Of a stretch of 64,000 nucleotides of DNA, positions 50,683 through 59,843 are shown one piece after another; the stretch's first letter is position 1, and each line of letters starts with the position of its first letter. Under the pieces are notes generated by a model. The model was not told where the DNA came from. It did no database searches and worked only from the letters and a program-made list of their open reading frames with translations. The stretch comes from Mixta sp031457955 (GTDB lineage Bacteria > Pseudomonadota > Gammaproteobacteria > Enterobacterales > Enterobacteriaceae), in the NCBI RefSeq assembly GCF_031457955.1, contig NZ_JAVDXN010000001.1, positions 682,001 through 746,000 on the forward strand, read 5' to 3'. Both the position numbers and the translations under genes were made by a program.

Positions 50683-50759
50683 TGGTGCGTTCTAATGGAC
50701 TCGAACCATCGACCCCCACCATGTCAAGGTGGTGCTCTAACCAACTGAGCTAAGAACGC
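50683..50759 (-). tRNA. tRNA-Val (GAC), first copy in transcription order
   Basis: 77-nt tRNA, anticodon GAC, encoded CCA, identical to the gene at 50519-50595. The three genes are separated by only 4-6 bases and are probably processed from one transcript. Confidence 0.98.
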
Positions 50760-50897
50760 ATCTGCCGTCTTGGGTGACGGCGGGGACGAATATTAGCGAC
50801 ACTGTTCACCGCTGGCAAGTAGAAACATGCAATTTTCTGCGCAACTGCCCATCAACTGTGCGACCCGCCGTTTTTTTAGACGCGGCGGGCCTTTAGC

Positions 50898-52271
50898 TTA
50901 ATGTTCCGCGCGGCGCAGGATCAGTTCGGCGGGTAATTTCTGCAGCCGACGAATACGCCACAGCATCATAATCGCTGCGGAAGTTAACCCCAGAATAAAA
51001 CCGCACCAGAATCCCGCCGGGCCCATCGGCGAGACGATCCAGTCGGTTAGCGCCAACAGATAGCCGCTGGGCAAGCCCACCACCCAGTACGCCACCAGGG
51101 TAATAAAGAAGATCGAGCGCGTATCTTTATAGCCACGCAGAATACCGCTGCCGATAACCTGAATAGAGTCAGAGAACTGGTAAATCGCGGCCAGCATCAT
51201 CAGCTGCGACGCCAGCGCCACCACCTGCGGATTATCGTTATACAGTAGGGCGATCTGCTCTCTGAACGTCACGGTAAACAGCGCCGTTGCGGCGGCCATC
51301 ATGATGCCAACGCCCTGACCGGTCCAGGCGGCGACTTTTGCCGCCTCTACCGAACCCTGCCCAAGGCGGAAGCCGACGCGAATGGTGGTCGCGACGCCCA
51401 GCGAAAGCGGCAGCACAAACATCAATGAACTGAAGTTCAGCGCAATCTGGTGACCAGCCACATTCACGATCCCCAGCGGCGAAACCAGCAGAGCAACCAC
51501 GGCAAACAGCGTTACTTCAAAGAACAGCGCCAGCGCAACCGGCAGCCCAAGGAACGTTAAACGCTTCAGAACCGGCCAGTCCGGCGGGCTAAAATGGCCG
51601 GGCAGGGCGATATCGCGCATGGAACGCGCCCGACTCACCCACAGCCGCATAGCGATAAACATTACCCAGTAAACCGATGCCGTCGCCACGCCGCAGCCAA
51701 CGCCGCCCAGCGCAGGCATACCCAAGTGACCATAAATAAAGACATAGTTAACCGGAATATTCACCAGTAACCCGATAAAACCCATGACCATACCGGGCTT
51801 GGTTTTCGACAATCCTTCGCACTGATTACGCGCAACCTGGAAAAACAGATAGCCCGGCGCCCCCCACAGCAGCGCACGCAGATAGCCCACTGCTTTATCA
51901 GCCAGCGCCGGGTCGATATCCTGCATCGCGTGGATCATATAACCCGCGTTCCACAGTACAATCATAATCAGCACGGAAACCAATGCCGCCAACCAGTAAG
52001 CCTGACGCACCTGACCGGCGATACGCTCACGGCGACCGGAGCCGTTAAGCTGCGCCACTACCGGCGTTAAGGCCAGCAGCAGGCCGTGACCGAACAATAT
52101 GGCGGGCAGCCAGATCGAGGTGCCGACCGCAACGGCAGCCATATCCGTTGCGCTAACCGAACCCGCCATAATGGTATCGACAAATCCCATGGCGGTTTGC
52201 GCCACCTGCGCCAGAATAACCGGAATAGCAAGCGCTAATAATTGACGCGCTTCTGTCAGATACTTCTGCAC
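50898..52271 (-). CDS. mdtK: multidrug efflux MATE transporter MdtK (NorM)
   Basis: Cation-coupled MATE exporter of 457 residues, twelve membrane segments, equal in length to E. coli MdtK. Diagnostic stretches: ALAIPVILAQVAQTAMGFVD, YLRALLWGAPGYLFFQVARN, KPGMVMGFIGLLVNIPVNY and GSGILRGYKDTRS. Exports fluoroquinolones and cationic dyes in E. coli. Position beside the tRNA-Val genes and ribE is conserved. Confidence 0.97.
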   Translation of the reverse strand: MQKYLTEARQLLALAIPVILAQVAQTAMGFVDTIMAGSVSATDMAAVAVGTSIWLPAILFGHGLLLALTPVVAQLNGSGRRERIAGQVRQAYWLAALVSVLIMIVLWNAGYMIHAMQDIDPALADKAVGYLRALLWGAPGYLFFQVARNQCEGLSKTKPGMVMGFIGLLVNIPVNYVFIYGHLGMPALGGVGCGVATASVYWVMFIAMRLWVSRARSMRDIALPGHFSPPDWPVLKRLTFLGLPVALALFFEVTLFAVVALLVSPLGIVNVAGHQIALNFSSLMFVLPLSLGVATTIRVGFRLGQGSVEAAKVAAWTGQGVGIMMAAATALFTVTFREQIALLYNDNPQVVALASQLMMLAAIYQFSDSIQVIGSGILRGYKDTRSIFFITLVAYWVVGLPSGYLLALTDWIVSPMGPAGFWCGFILGLTSAAIMMLWRIRRLQKLPAELILRRAEH

Positions 52272-52489
52272 GTTTACACCTTTTATGTTTTAAGGAATGA
52301 ATAACACCCAGAGAGACAGGATAATAAAGATAGATAATGATGCACAACGCTGGTGCAGAATCATAACGACATCAGACCGGGAAGAAAACCGCATTTTATG
52401 GTACCCAGGCGGCGTTTTTCACGCTTTTGCCCGCCTGCTCTGCACCAGAGAGTATGTTAATATCAGCAAAAACTCACAGAGGCCGAATC

Positions 52490-53137
52490 ATGTTTACCGG
52501 AATTGTGCAGGGCACCGCAGAGGTGGTTGCCATTGAAGAAAAAACCAACTTTCGTACTCACATTATTAAAATGCCGTCGGCGTTATTACCGGGCCTGGAG
52601 CTGGGCGCCTCGGTAGCGCATAACGGCTGCTGCCTGACCGTTACCGAAATTAATGGCGATCGCGTCAGCTTTGATTTAGTGAAAGAGACACTGCGCATTA
52701 CCAATCTTGGCGATCTGCAGCCGGGCGACACGGTAAATATTGAACGAGCAGCGAAGTTCAGTGACGAAATTGGCGGTCATTTAATGTCCGGCCATATTAT
52801 GACCACAGCTGAAATCAGCAAGGTCATTAACGCAGAAAATAACCGTGAAATTTGGTTCAAACCGCAGGACAGCACGCTGCTGAAATATATCCTGCACAAA
52901 GGCTTTATTGGTATTGATGGCATCAGCCTGACCGTGGGCGATGTCACCAAAACCAAATTTTGCGTGCATCTTATCCCTGAAACGTTGATGCGCACTACGC
53001 TGGGCGCGAAAAAGCTGGGGCAGCGGGTGAATATTGAAATCGATCCGCATACGCAGGCGATTGTGGATACGGTAGAGCGCGTGCTGGCGCAGCGAGAAGC
53101 GACGCTGGCGGCAACGGTTAATCAGATTGCAGAGTAA
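52490..53137 (+). CDS. ribE: riboflavin synthase alpha chain (RibE, E. coli ribC)
   Basis: Trimeric enzyme dismutating 6,7-dimethyl-8-ribityllumazine to riboflavin, 215 residues. Two lumazine-binding repeats begin MFTGIVQGTAEV and FSDEIGGHLMSGHI; NGCCLTV and GIDGISLTV mark the paired active-site strands. Start at 52490 behind AGAGG. No FMN riboswitch is seen upstream, in keeping with its known control in enterobacteria where the riboswitch sits at ribB. Confidence 0.97.
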   Translation: MFTGIVQGTAEVVAIEEKTNFRTHIIKMPSALLPGLELGASVAHNGCCLTVTEINGDRVSFDLVKETLRITNLGDLQPGDTVNIERAAKFSDEIGGHLMSGHIMTTAEISKVINAENNREIWFKPQDSTLLKYILHKGFIGIDGISLTVGDVTKTKFCVHLIPETLMRTTLGAKKLGQRVNIEIDPHTQAIVDTVERVLAQREATLAATVNQIAE

Positions 53138-53142
53138 ATAAT

Positions 53143-53176
53143 AAAAAAACAGGCAACCCGGTTGCCTGTTTTTTTA
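53143..53176. terminator. bidirectional terminator between ribE and cfa
   Basis: Palindrome with stem ACAGGCAACC / GGTTGCCTGT flanked by A and T runs, between convergent genes. Confidence 0.93.
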
Positions 53177-53189
53177 TACGCGACAGCGG

Positions 53190-54338
53190 TTAATGCGGTA
53201 CGCGCAGGCCGCCCTCAACGCCGCGGCTGAATACCACCTGCCACAGCTGAATATCACGCGCACGAAACGCCCCGGCGCAGGCGTTTAAATAATAGGTGAA
53301 CATGCGTTTAAAGCGCTCACCATATTTTTCCGCCAGCTGCGGCCAGGCCTGCAGGAAGCGCTCATACCATGCCATTAGCGTCTTGTCGTAGTCGGCGCCG
53401 AAATTATGCCAGTCTTCCATAATAAAATGCGCTTCGCTGGCTTCAGCAATATGGCGTACCGACGGCAAACAGCCGTTGGGGAAGATATATTTATCGATCC
53501 ACGGATCGACATGCATGTCGGTTTTTATCGCGCCAATGGTATGCAGCAGAAACAGGCCATCCGGCTTAAGGTTACGGTCGACCACGTTGAAATAGGTGGC
53601 GTAATTTTTCGGGCCGACGTGTTCAAACATGCCAACGGAAACGATGCGGTCATACTGATTATCTAAATCACGGTAATCCTGCAGCAGGATATTGACGTCC
53701 AGACCTTCGCAACGCTGCTGCGCCATTTTCTGTTGTTCGGCGGAGATGGTCACGCCATCGACCGTGACGCCATAATGACGCGCGGCAAACTCAGCGAGTC
53801 CGCCCCAGCCGCAGCCGATATCCAGCAGCTTCAGGCCAGGTTTTAGCTTAAGCTTTTCGCAAATCAAGGTTAATTTAGCCTGTTGCGCCTCTTCCAGCGT
53901 CTGAGCGCTTTTCCAGTAGCCGCAGGAGTATTGCATAAAGGGATCCAGCATCAGTGAAAAGAGATCGTTCCCTAAATCGTAATGCTCCTTGCCCACCATC
54001 CACGCGCGTTTTTTTGACTGTAAATTGGTAAGCCGCGCTGCCGCGATACGTAATGTATCTTTGAAATGATGAGGAAGTTGTTGATCAAGTTGATGTTTTA
54101 ATACGCGTTGAAAAAATATATCTGGCCGCTCGCAATCCCACCAGCCATCCATATAGCTTTCACCCAGGCCAAGCGATCCTTCTTGCAAAACACGTTTAAA
54201 AAATTCAGGATTTTTGACCTGAATATCCCAGGGGCGCTTACCATTGATCTCAATATCAGCCGTTTCCAACATTTCATGGACGATACGATACCAATGGTTT
54301 TCCTCCAGGTTCACTTCTTCTATGCACGATGTACTCAT
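53190..54338 (-). CDS. cfa: cyclopropane-fatty-acyl-phospholipid synthase
   Basis: Peripheral membrane SAM-dependent methyltransferase, 382 residues as in E. coli, that converts unsaturated acyl chains of phospholipids to cyclopropane forms on entry to stationary phase. N-terminal substrate-binding region (GESYMDGWWDCERPD), SAM motif LDIGCGWGG at 172-180, QYSCGYW and the EHVGPKNY segment are present. The 263-base spacer upstream has no motif I can place. Confidence 0.97.
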   Translation of the reverse strand: MSTSCIEEVNLEENHWYRIVHEMLETADIEINGKRPWDIQVKNPEFFKRVLQEGSLGLGESYMDGWWDCERPDIFFQRVLKHQLDQQLPHHFKDTLRIAAARLTNLQSKKRAWMVGKEHYDLGNDLFSLMLDPFMQYSCGYWKSAQTLEEAQQAKLTLICEKLKLKPGLKLLDIGCGWGGLAEFAARHYGVTVDGVTISAEQQKMAQQRCEGLDVNILLQDYRDLDNQYDRIVSVGMFEHVGPKNYATYFNVVDRNLKPDGLFLLHTIGAIKTDMHVDPWIDKYIFPNGCLPSVRHIAEASEAHFIMEDWHNFGADYDKTLMAWYERFLQAWPQLAEKYGERFKRMFTYYLNACAGAFRARDIQLWQVVFSRGVEGGLRVPH

Positions 54339-54601
54339 AGCTTCTCCATCACCTGTGTGATACGAACCTGAGAAACAGAATAGTCAATTTCTCAGGATTG
54401 TGAGAAATCTCACGGAAGACCGTGTGCCAGATATCTGACGTTGCGCAGAGGATTGAAAGGCATTGAAAGCCCGGGGCCACAATTATTGTCGCGGAAAGCG
54501 GGCGATGGGCCGGGGAAAAGTACGCTAACTGTTATAAGTGACTGCCTTGCAAGGAGTATAGGCTCCCGCAAGGCAAGATACAACGGTTAATAATTAGGGT
54601 G

Positions 54602-55771
54602 CTAATTATGTGTGCGTTCGTGTGCCACGTACTGCAACGCATAGCCCAACGCGACCAGCAGAATGGTTGAGAACATCACCGAGCTGGTGGTCAGTAACGG
54701 ATGGCGTAACCAGGAAGAGACCGCCAGGCTGGCAAAAAAGCACAGGCCCAGCTGCAGGCAGTTTTGCAGCGCAGCGGCTTTGCCGGTGTCATCCGGGAAG
54801 GGCAGCAGCGCATTGGCTACCACGATGGGATAAATAGCGCCATTCGCTAGCGCCATGCCGCAAAATGGAATTAACAATCCCCACAGCGTAACCCGATCGC
54901 TAAGCGAGACGATAAACAGCGCAGCTACGCTCACAGCATAAAAAACCAGCAGGAAGGGCAGCAGCGTGCGACCGCTGCGACGCTGCAGCGCCGAGCGACA
55001 GCCAAAGCCGCCTACCAGAAACGCCACGGTCTGCGGAAGATAGCTCAAACCAATATCGGCCGGGCTTAATCCCAAATCGTGCAGGATAAAGGGCGAACCG
55101 GTCAGCCAGGCGAAAAAGCTGGCGGAGCAGGCGGCATAAATCAGCACGTTGCCGCTGTAGATACGCGACGCCAGCAGACGGAAAAAACCGCTGCGCTGGC
55201 CGGTTGGCTCAGAGGCGGGCGCGCTTTTTTTCAGCTTCGCCGTCGCAAACAGCAGCGGAAGCGTTACCAGAAACAGCGTCAGAAAAATCGATCGCCATGA
55301 AAAGTGGCTCAGCAGCCAGGCGCCCAGCAGCGGCGCCAGCGCGGGCGACAGCGCGACCAGCGGCATAATGGTGGCGAAAACCCGATTCGCCTGCGCCCCG
55401 CGATAGCGATCCACTACCAGCGCCTGCCAGCTCACCGCCGCCGAGCAGACGCCCACCGCCTGCACAAAGCGCAGGATTAACATCTGCCAGGTGGTCTCCG
55501 CCCACAGCATCCCCGCACAGCCCAGCGCAAACAGCGCCAGACCCAGCAGCAAGATCGGTCGACGACCAAAACGGTCAGAGAGCGGTCCCCACAGCAGCTG
55601 CGCGCAGGCGAAACCGCCAAGGAACACGGTGAGGCTGGCGCTAATCACGCCGGCAGAGGTGTGAAAACTTTCCTGCATGGCGGTAAACGCGGGCAGGTAC
55701 ATATCGGTGGCGAGAAAACCCAGCGTACTGAGCAGCGCCAGATAGAGCATAAATCCTTTTGAAGCAGACAT
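54602..55771 (-). CDS. punC: purine nucleoside MFS transporter PunC (YdhC)
   Basis: Bcr/CflA-type major facilitator of 389 residues with twelve membrane segments. E. coli PunC imports purine nucleosides such as adenosine. Conserved: LSTLGFLATDMYLPAF, QLLWGPLSDRFGRRPILLLG, FVQAVGVCSAAVSWQALV, NVLIYAACSASFFAWLTGSPF. ATG at 55771 preferred over an adjacent GTG. Divergent from its activator punR. Confidence 0.92.
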   Translation of the reverse strand: MSASKGFMLYLALLSTLGFLATDMYLPAFTAMQESFHTSAGVISASLTVFLGGFACAQLLWGPLSDRFGRRPILLLGLALFALGCAGMLWAETTWQMLILRFVQAVGVCSAAVSWQALVVDRYRGAQANRVFATIMPLVALSPALAPLLGAWLLSHFSWRSIFLTLFLVTLPLLFATAKLKKSAPASEPTGQRSGFFRLLASRIYSGNVLIYAACSASFFAWLTGSPFILHDLGLSPADIGLSYLPQTVAFLVGGFGCRSALQRRSGRTLLPFLLVFYAVSVAALFIVSLSDRVTLWGLLIPFCGMALANGAIYPIVVANALLPFPDDTGKAAALQNCLQLGLCFFASLAVSSWLRHPLLTTSSVMFSTILLVALGYALQYVAHERTHN

Positions 55772-55881
55772 CACTTTCTCATTATTAGCAGGTGAACAGA
55801 CCGCGCGAGGTTAAAGGATGTTTTTCTGATTGTGAAACGCTAAAATTTGCCGGTTGATATCAAAAATTTTGCAGGCAAAAC

Positions 55882-56790
55882 ATGTGGTCTGAATATGCAC
55901 TGGAAGTGGTCGATGCCGTGGCGCGCAATGGCAGCTTCTCTGCCGCCGCCGAGGAGCTACATCGCGTACCCTCGGCCATCAGCTATACCGTACGTCAGCT
56001 GGAGTCCTGGCTGGCGGTGCCGCTTTTTGAGCGACGCCATCGCGACGTGGTACTCACTGAGGCAGGCGAGCTGTTTATTCGCGAAGGCCGTGCTGTTATC
56101 AAAAAAATGCTAGCCACGCGGCGGCAGTGCCAGCAGGTGGCGAATGGCTGGCGCGGGCAGTTAAGCATCGCCGTGGATCGCATTGTTAAGCCGCAGCGTA
56201 CCCGTCAGCTGGTGCTTGATTTCTATCGGCACTTCCCGGATATGGAACTGCTGATCACGCCGGAAGTGTTTAACGGCGTTTGGGATGCGCTGGCGGACGA
56301 GCGGGTTGATGTGGCGATTGGCGCGACGCAGGCGATTCCGGTTGGCGGGCGCTTTGCCTTTCGCGATATGGGCGCGCTTAACTGGCGCTGCGTAGTAAGC
56401 GTTGATCATCCTTTAGCCAGCGTCAGCAGGCAGCTGGAGGATGATGATATTCGTCCCTGGCCCTCGCTGGTGCTGGAAGATACCTCGCGCGCATTGCCAC
56501 GACGTACCACCTGGACGCTGGATAATCAGCGCCGTCTGGTGGTGCCCGACTGGGAAAGCGCGTTTGACTGCCTGCGTGCCGGGCTGTGTGTGGGCATGGT
56601 TCCCGGACATTTCGCCGCACCGCTGCTGAAAACCCGGCAGCTCACCGAGCTGGCGCTGCCGCAACCTTTTCCCGACAGCTTCTGTTGCGTCAGCTGGTCG
56701 GAGCAAAGCAGTTCGCCCGCGCTGCGCTGGCTGCTGGATTATCTTGGCGATACGGAAACGATCAATCGGGAATGGCTGCGGGAAGCGTAG
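55882..56790 (+). CDS. punR: LysR-type regulator PunR (YdhB)
   Basis: LysR-family activator of 302 residues. The winged HTH is at the N-terminus (VARNGSFSAAAEELHRVPSAI, SYTVRQLESWLAVPLFERR), followed by the substrate-binding domain. In E. coli it activates punC in response to adenosine. The divergent layout with punC (110-base spacer) fits this. Confidence 0.92.
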   Translation: MWSEYALEVVDAVARNGSFSAAAEELHRVPSAISYTVRQLESWLAVPLFERRHRDVVLTEAGELFIREGRAVIKKMLATRRQCQQVANGWRGQLSIAVDRIVKPQRTRQLVLDFYRHFPDMELLITPEVFNGVWDALADERVDVAIGATQAIPVGGRFAFRDMGALNWRCVVSVDHPLASVSRQLEDDDIRPWPSLVLEDTSRALPRRTTWTLDNQRRLVVPDWESAFDCLRAGLCVGMVPGHFAAPLLKTRQLTELALPQPFPDSFCCVSWSEQSSSPALRWLLDYLGDTETINREWLREA

Positions 56791-56823
56791 CGGCTCAGGA
56801 ACAGCGGTTCCTGAGCCTGAACC

Positions 56824-57849
56824 TTAGCGGCGGTAGTCGCGGAAGGGACCATCGGCGACAGAGCGGCGCTCAATCAGCGTAGGATGGACTTCAATGGTTT
56901 GCGATTCTTCACGTTTGCTGGTGATCCTGTCCAGCAGCATATCAAAAGCGGTTTCGCCCAGCTGCTCTTTCGGCTGATGCACTGTGGTCAGCGCAGGGGT
57001 AAAATAGCGGGCGTTGCGCACGTTATCGTAACCGATCACTGAAATATCCTGCGGCACGCGCAGTCCCAGCTCATCGGCGGCGCAAATCGCGCCCATCGCC
57101 ATAATATCGCCGCCGCAGAAAACGGCGGTAGGGCGCTGCTTCTGCGCCAGGATTTGCTGCATAGCGCGATAGCCAGACTCTGGCTCAAAGTCGCCCTGAA
57201 CGATCCACTCTTCGCGTACCGCAATGCTGGCCTCATTCAGCGCTTTGACAAAACCGGCGAAGCGCCCGCTGCCGGTGTTGCGTTCCATCTGACCGGGGAT
57301 CACGCCGATATCACGATGTCCGCGCTCGATCAGATAGCGGCCAGCGAGATAGCCGCCCTGGAAAGCATTATCCAGCACGGTATCGGTAAAGTCGCCGCGC
57401 GATTCGCCCCAGTCCATGACTACCATAGGAATATTGCGGTTCTCCTCCAGCATCTTCAGCAGCGCTTCAGGATATTCGGAGCACATCACCAACAGGCCAT
57501 CCACGCGCTTTTGCGCCATCATGGAAAGATAAGCCTGCTGTTTCTGTAAATCGTTATGGGCGTTGCCCAGAATCAGGGTATAGCCACGGGCGAAACAGCG
57601 CGTTTCCACCGCTTCGATAATCTCAGCGAAATAGGGCGCCTCGCTGGACGTCGCCAACAGGCCGATCGATTTAGTGTGGTTGACTTTCAGGCTGCGTGCG
57701 ACCGCACTGGGCGAATAGTGTAGTTCTTTGATGGCTGCCCACACGGCCTCACGGGTTTCTTCCGCGACAAAACGGGTTTTATTGATGACGTGCGATACCG
57801 TGGTGGTAGAAACGCCGGCACGCTTTGCGACATCTTTGATTGTTGCCAT
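56824..57849 (-). CDS. purR: purine repressor PurR
   Basis: LacI-family repressor, 341 residues, that binds DNA with hypoxanthine or guanine bound. N-terminal HTH and hinge (MATIKDVAKRAGVSTTTVSH, YSPSAVARSLKVNHTKSIG), then the periplasmic-binding-protein-like core. Controls purine synthesis and its own gene. A PUR-type site lies upstream. Confidence 0.97.
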   Translation of the reverse strand: MATIKDVAKRAGVSTTTVSHVINKTRFVAEETREAVWAAIKELHYSPSAVARSLKVNHTKSIGLLATSSEAPYFAEIIEAVETRCFARGYTLILGNAHNDLQKQQAYLSMMAQKRVDGLLVMCSEYPEALLKMLEENRNIPMVVMDWGESRGDFTDTVLDNAFQGGYLAGRYLIERGHRDIGVIPGQMERNTGSGRFAGFVKALNEASIAVREEWIVQGDFEPESGYRAMQQILAQKQRPTAVFCGGDIMAMGAICAADELGLRVPQDISVIGYDNVRNARYFTPALTTVHQPKEQLGETAFDMLLDRITSKREESQTIEVHPTLIERRSVADGPFRDYRR

Positions 57850-57894
57850 TAAAAAGATACTCCTGCGCCTATCGTAATAGTTTGATAAGGCTAA

Positions 57895-57910
57895 TGTTAA
57901 TCGTTTGCGT
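57895..57910 (-). promoter_or_regulatory. PUR box candidate of purR
   Basis: Minus strand ACGCAAACGATTAACA: the first half matches the PUR consensus (ACGCAAACGTTTGCGT) exactly, the second is degenerate. It lies 46 bases upstream of purR, which is autoregulated in E. coli. Confidence 0.55.
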
Positions 57911-58135
57911 CCCGATAGCGTTATTCAGCACGCGTATGGGTTATCATCAGGCGGGCTGAGGTACGTCTTAGCGGCGGGACGTCTTAAAATAAGGGTCGTC
58001 GACAACGGTGGTTTTGGTCGTTGCGCAACGCAAGGCGGGGATTCTACCAAGCTGGCGCAAAGAAAACGAGATTTTTACCAGGGAGTATGGGAAAATCTAT
58101 ACCGTTATTTTTTGTGTGGTTAAAGGAGAGGCCAA

Positions 58136-58225
58136 ATGAGCACGGATTTAAAACTATCAATAGGCACCACGGTGGCGGCATTACTGGTGATCATGGCGTT
58201 TAGCTTCACCGCCGTTATCAATTAA
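58136..58225 (+). CDS. cydH: cytochrome bd-I accessory subunit CydH (YnhF)
   Basis: A 29-residue membrane peptide, MSTDLKLSIGTTVAALLVIM followed by AFSFTAVIN, that aligns with E. coli YnhF/CydH along its length. In E. coli it is a single-helix subunit of cytochrome bd-I oxidase. Ribosome site AAAGGAG is strong. Position beside purR is conserved. It should partner the CydAB encoded elsewhere; whether it also meets the CioAB of this window is unknown. Confidence 0.9.
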   Translation: MSTDLKLSIGTTVAALLVIMAFSFTAVIN

Positions 58226-58240
58226 TCGCCAGCCAGAAAT

Positions 58241-58271
58241 AAAAAAAGCCTGTCATATGACAGGCTTTTTT
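58241..58271. terminator. bidirectional terminator between cydH and mepH
   Basis: Perfect palindrome with stem AAGCCTGTCA / TGACAGGCTT and A/T runs on both sides; immediately followed by a GTTGCGCAAC element at 58272. Confidence 0.93.
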
Positions 58272-58285
58272 GTTGCGCAACCGCG

Positions 58286-59092
58286 TTAGCGAATGGTGCG
58301 CGGCGTCATCACGCGGCGAGCGCCAACGTAGTGCCGCTGCCAGTAATCATCGCTCAGCTGGCTAATCTGGATATCTTTACCGGTGCGCGGCGACTGGATA
58401 AAGCGTCCGTTACCGAGATAGACGCCGACGTGATCGGCTGCGCCACGATTATTAATGCGGAAGAACACCAGATCGCCTTTTTCCAGCGCTTCACGGTTAA
58501 TCGATGCCGCATCACGCAGGTGGTACATTTCATTAGCGGTGCGGGGAATTTTAAACTTCACCACATCTTTATAGGCGTACCAGACCAAACCGCTACAGTC
58601 GAAACCGGTATGAGGCGAGGTGCCTCCCCACTGATAGGGCTTACCTAACTGGCTCATCAGTTTGTTCATCGCCGTTTCACGCGCCTTTTGATAGCGCTCA
58701 CGATGCGCCTTGCTCATCTCCAGCGGGCCGCGCTTAGCGACTACAGCGGTTTTTTTCTCGCCGCGCTGGCGACCATAGCGCTGTTTGCTTTTTTTACTGA
58801 TGCTTTTTTTTACGCTGGTGGTTTTAACCGCGCTACGACTCTTTTTCGTGCTGGCTGTGGCAACCGTGGCAGGTTTACTTTTCTTCTTTAGCTTGTTTTT
58901 TTCGACGCTGGCCGGACGGGCTTTTTTACTGGTGGTTTTTACCACCCGGCGCTTGCGACGGTCGTCGTCGCGGGCGGCTTTTTTATCAATTTTATGCTGA
59001 GTGGCTTTGACTGGCGCCTGCGGGGATGCCTCGGCAACGTTAAAAAAGAGTTGAGCAACGGTCAGCATAAAAAGCGTAATCAATAAACGCAT
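58286..59092 (-). CDS. mepH: peptidoglycan DD-endopeptidase MepH (YdhO)
   Basis: Exported NlpC/P60 murein hydrolase of 268 residues. Signal peptide (about 1-22), a long Lys/Arg/Ser/Thr-rich linker (30-125), then the catalytic domain from about 140: KPYQWGGTSP, Cys166 in FDCSGLVWYAY, and DHVGVYLGNG with the catalytic His. Cleaves D-Ala-mDAP cross-links during growth. E. coli has sodB and ydhP between mepH and cydH; both are absent here. Confidence 0.94.
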   Translation of the reverse strand: MRLLITLFMLTVAQLFFNVAEASPQAPVKATQHKIDKKAARDDDRRKRRVVKTTSKKARPASVEKNKLKKKSKPATVATASTKKSRSAVKTTSVKKSISKKSKQRYGRQRGEKKTAVVAKRGPLEMSKAHRERYQKARETAMNKLMSQLGKPYQWGGTSPHTGFDCSGLVWYAYKDVVKFKIPRTANEMYHLRDAASINREALEKGDLVFFRINNRGAADHVGVYLGNGRFIQSPRTGKDIQISQLSDDYWQRHYVGARRVMTPRTIR

Positions 59093-59453
59093 GGTGTGGT
59101 TACACTCAAAGCGCAGTGATAGCGCAAGGTTAATCTTATTTCTGCCATAGCGACAGACTCCTGAAGGGCCAATTCTAATCGAACTTTTTGCGAAAAGATA
59201 AAGCCTTTTTTAGTGAAATAAACTTTAAATGCATATAGATGTAAAAATAAGCGTAAACAGGCGGTTATCTCAGCAAAGTTATTGCCAGGTATTAACCACC
59301 GCGCAATGCATCGCGCTGATACGGGTTATTTTGCTGTGACAAGCCGCTACAATAACCCGCGTCATTTAACCTTACAGAAAATGTCGTTTTCAGCAACCCG
59401 CTACAGTCGCTACAATCAATAGACACGAAGCATGCTATTTAAGGAAGGCAATT
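59093..59453. other. mepH-grxD divergent spacer
   Basis: About 360 bases without a gene. AT-rich in the mepH-proximal half. The grxD-proximal part has two promoter-like segments ending CGCTACAAT (near 59347 and 59413) sharing CCGCTACA, possibly -10 regions of two start points; -35 matches are poor. Confidence 0.45.
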
Positions 59454-59786
59454 ATGAGTACTGTTGAAAAAATTCAGCGCCAGATCGCAGAAAACCCGAT
59501 TCTGCTTTACATGAAAGGCTCGCCGAAGTTACCCAGCTGTGGCTTTTCGGCGCAAACGGTTCAGGCTCTCTCTGCCTGTGGCGAGCGCTTCGCCTATGTG
59601 GATATCCTGCAAAGCCCTGACATTCGTGCTGAGCTGCCGAAATATGCTAACTGGCCCACCTTCCCGCAGCTGTGGGTAGATGGCGAACTGGTTGGCGGCT
59701 GCGATATCGTGATCGAGATGTTCCAGCGCGGCGAACTGCAGACGCTGATTAAAGAAACAGCAGAAAAATATAAAGAAGCGGAATAA
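59454..59786 (+). CDS. grxD: monothiol glutaredoxin GrxD (Grx4)
   Basis: CGFS-type glutaredoxin, 110 residues, that carries [2Fe-2S] clusters with BolA or as a homodimer. The active-site Cys29 is in SCGFS, and WPTFPQLWVDGELVGGCDI is the glutathione-binding region. A few residues shorter at the C-terminus than E. coli (115). Confidence 0.97.
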   Translation: MSTVEKIQRQIAENPILLYMKGSPKLPSCGFSAQTVQALSACGERFAYVDILQSPDIRAELPKYANWPTFPQLWVDGELVGGCDIVIEMFQRGELQTLIKETAEKYKEAE

Positions 59787-59806
59787 ATTTTCCGCTTACA
59801 ACAGCA

Positions 59807-59832
59807 AAGGGCGCTTCAGGCGCCCTTTTTTA
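59807..59832 (+). terminator. terminator after grxD
   Basis: Stem AAGGGCGC / GCGCCCTT with loop about TTCAG and a T run. Confidence 0.9.
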
Positions 59833-59843
59833 CGGCGGACGGA

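Noticed and set aside
52272..52489. FMN riboswitch upstream of ribE
   Set aside because: No RFN-element conserved stems are visible in the 218 bases before ribE; in enterobacteria that element precedes ribB.
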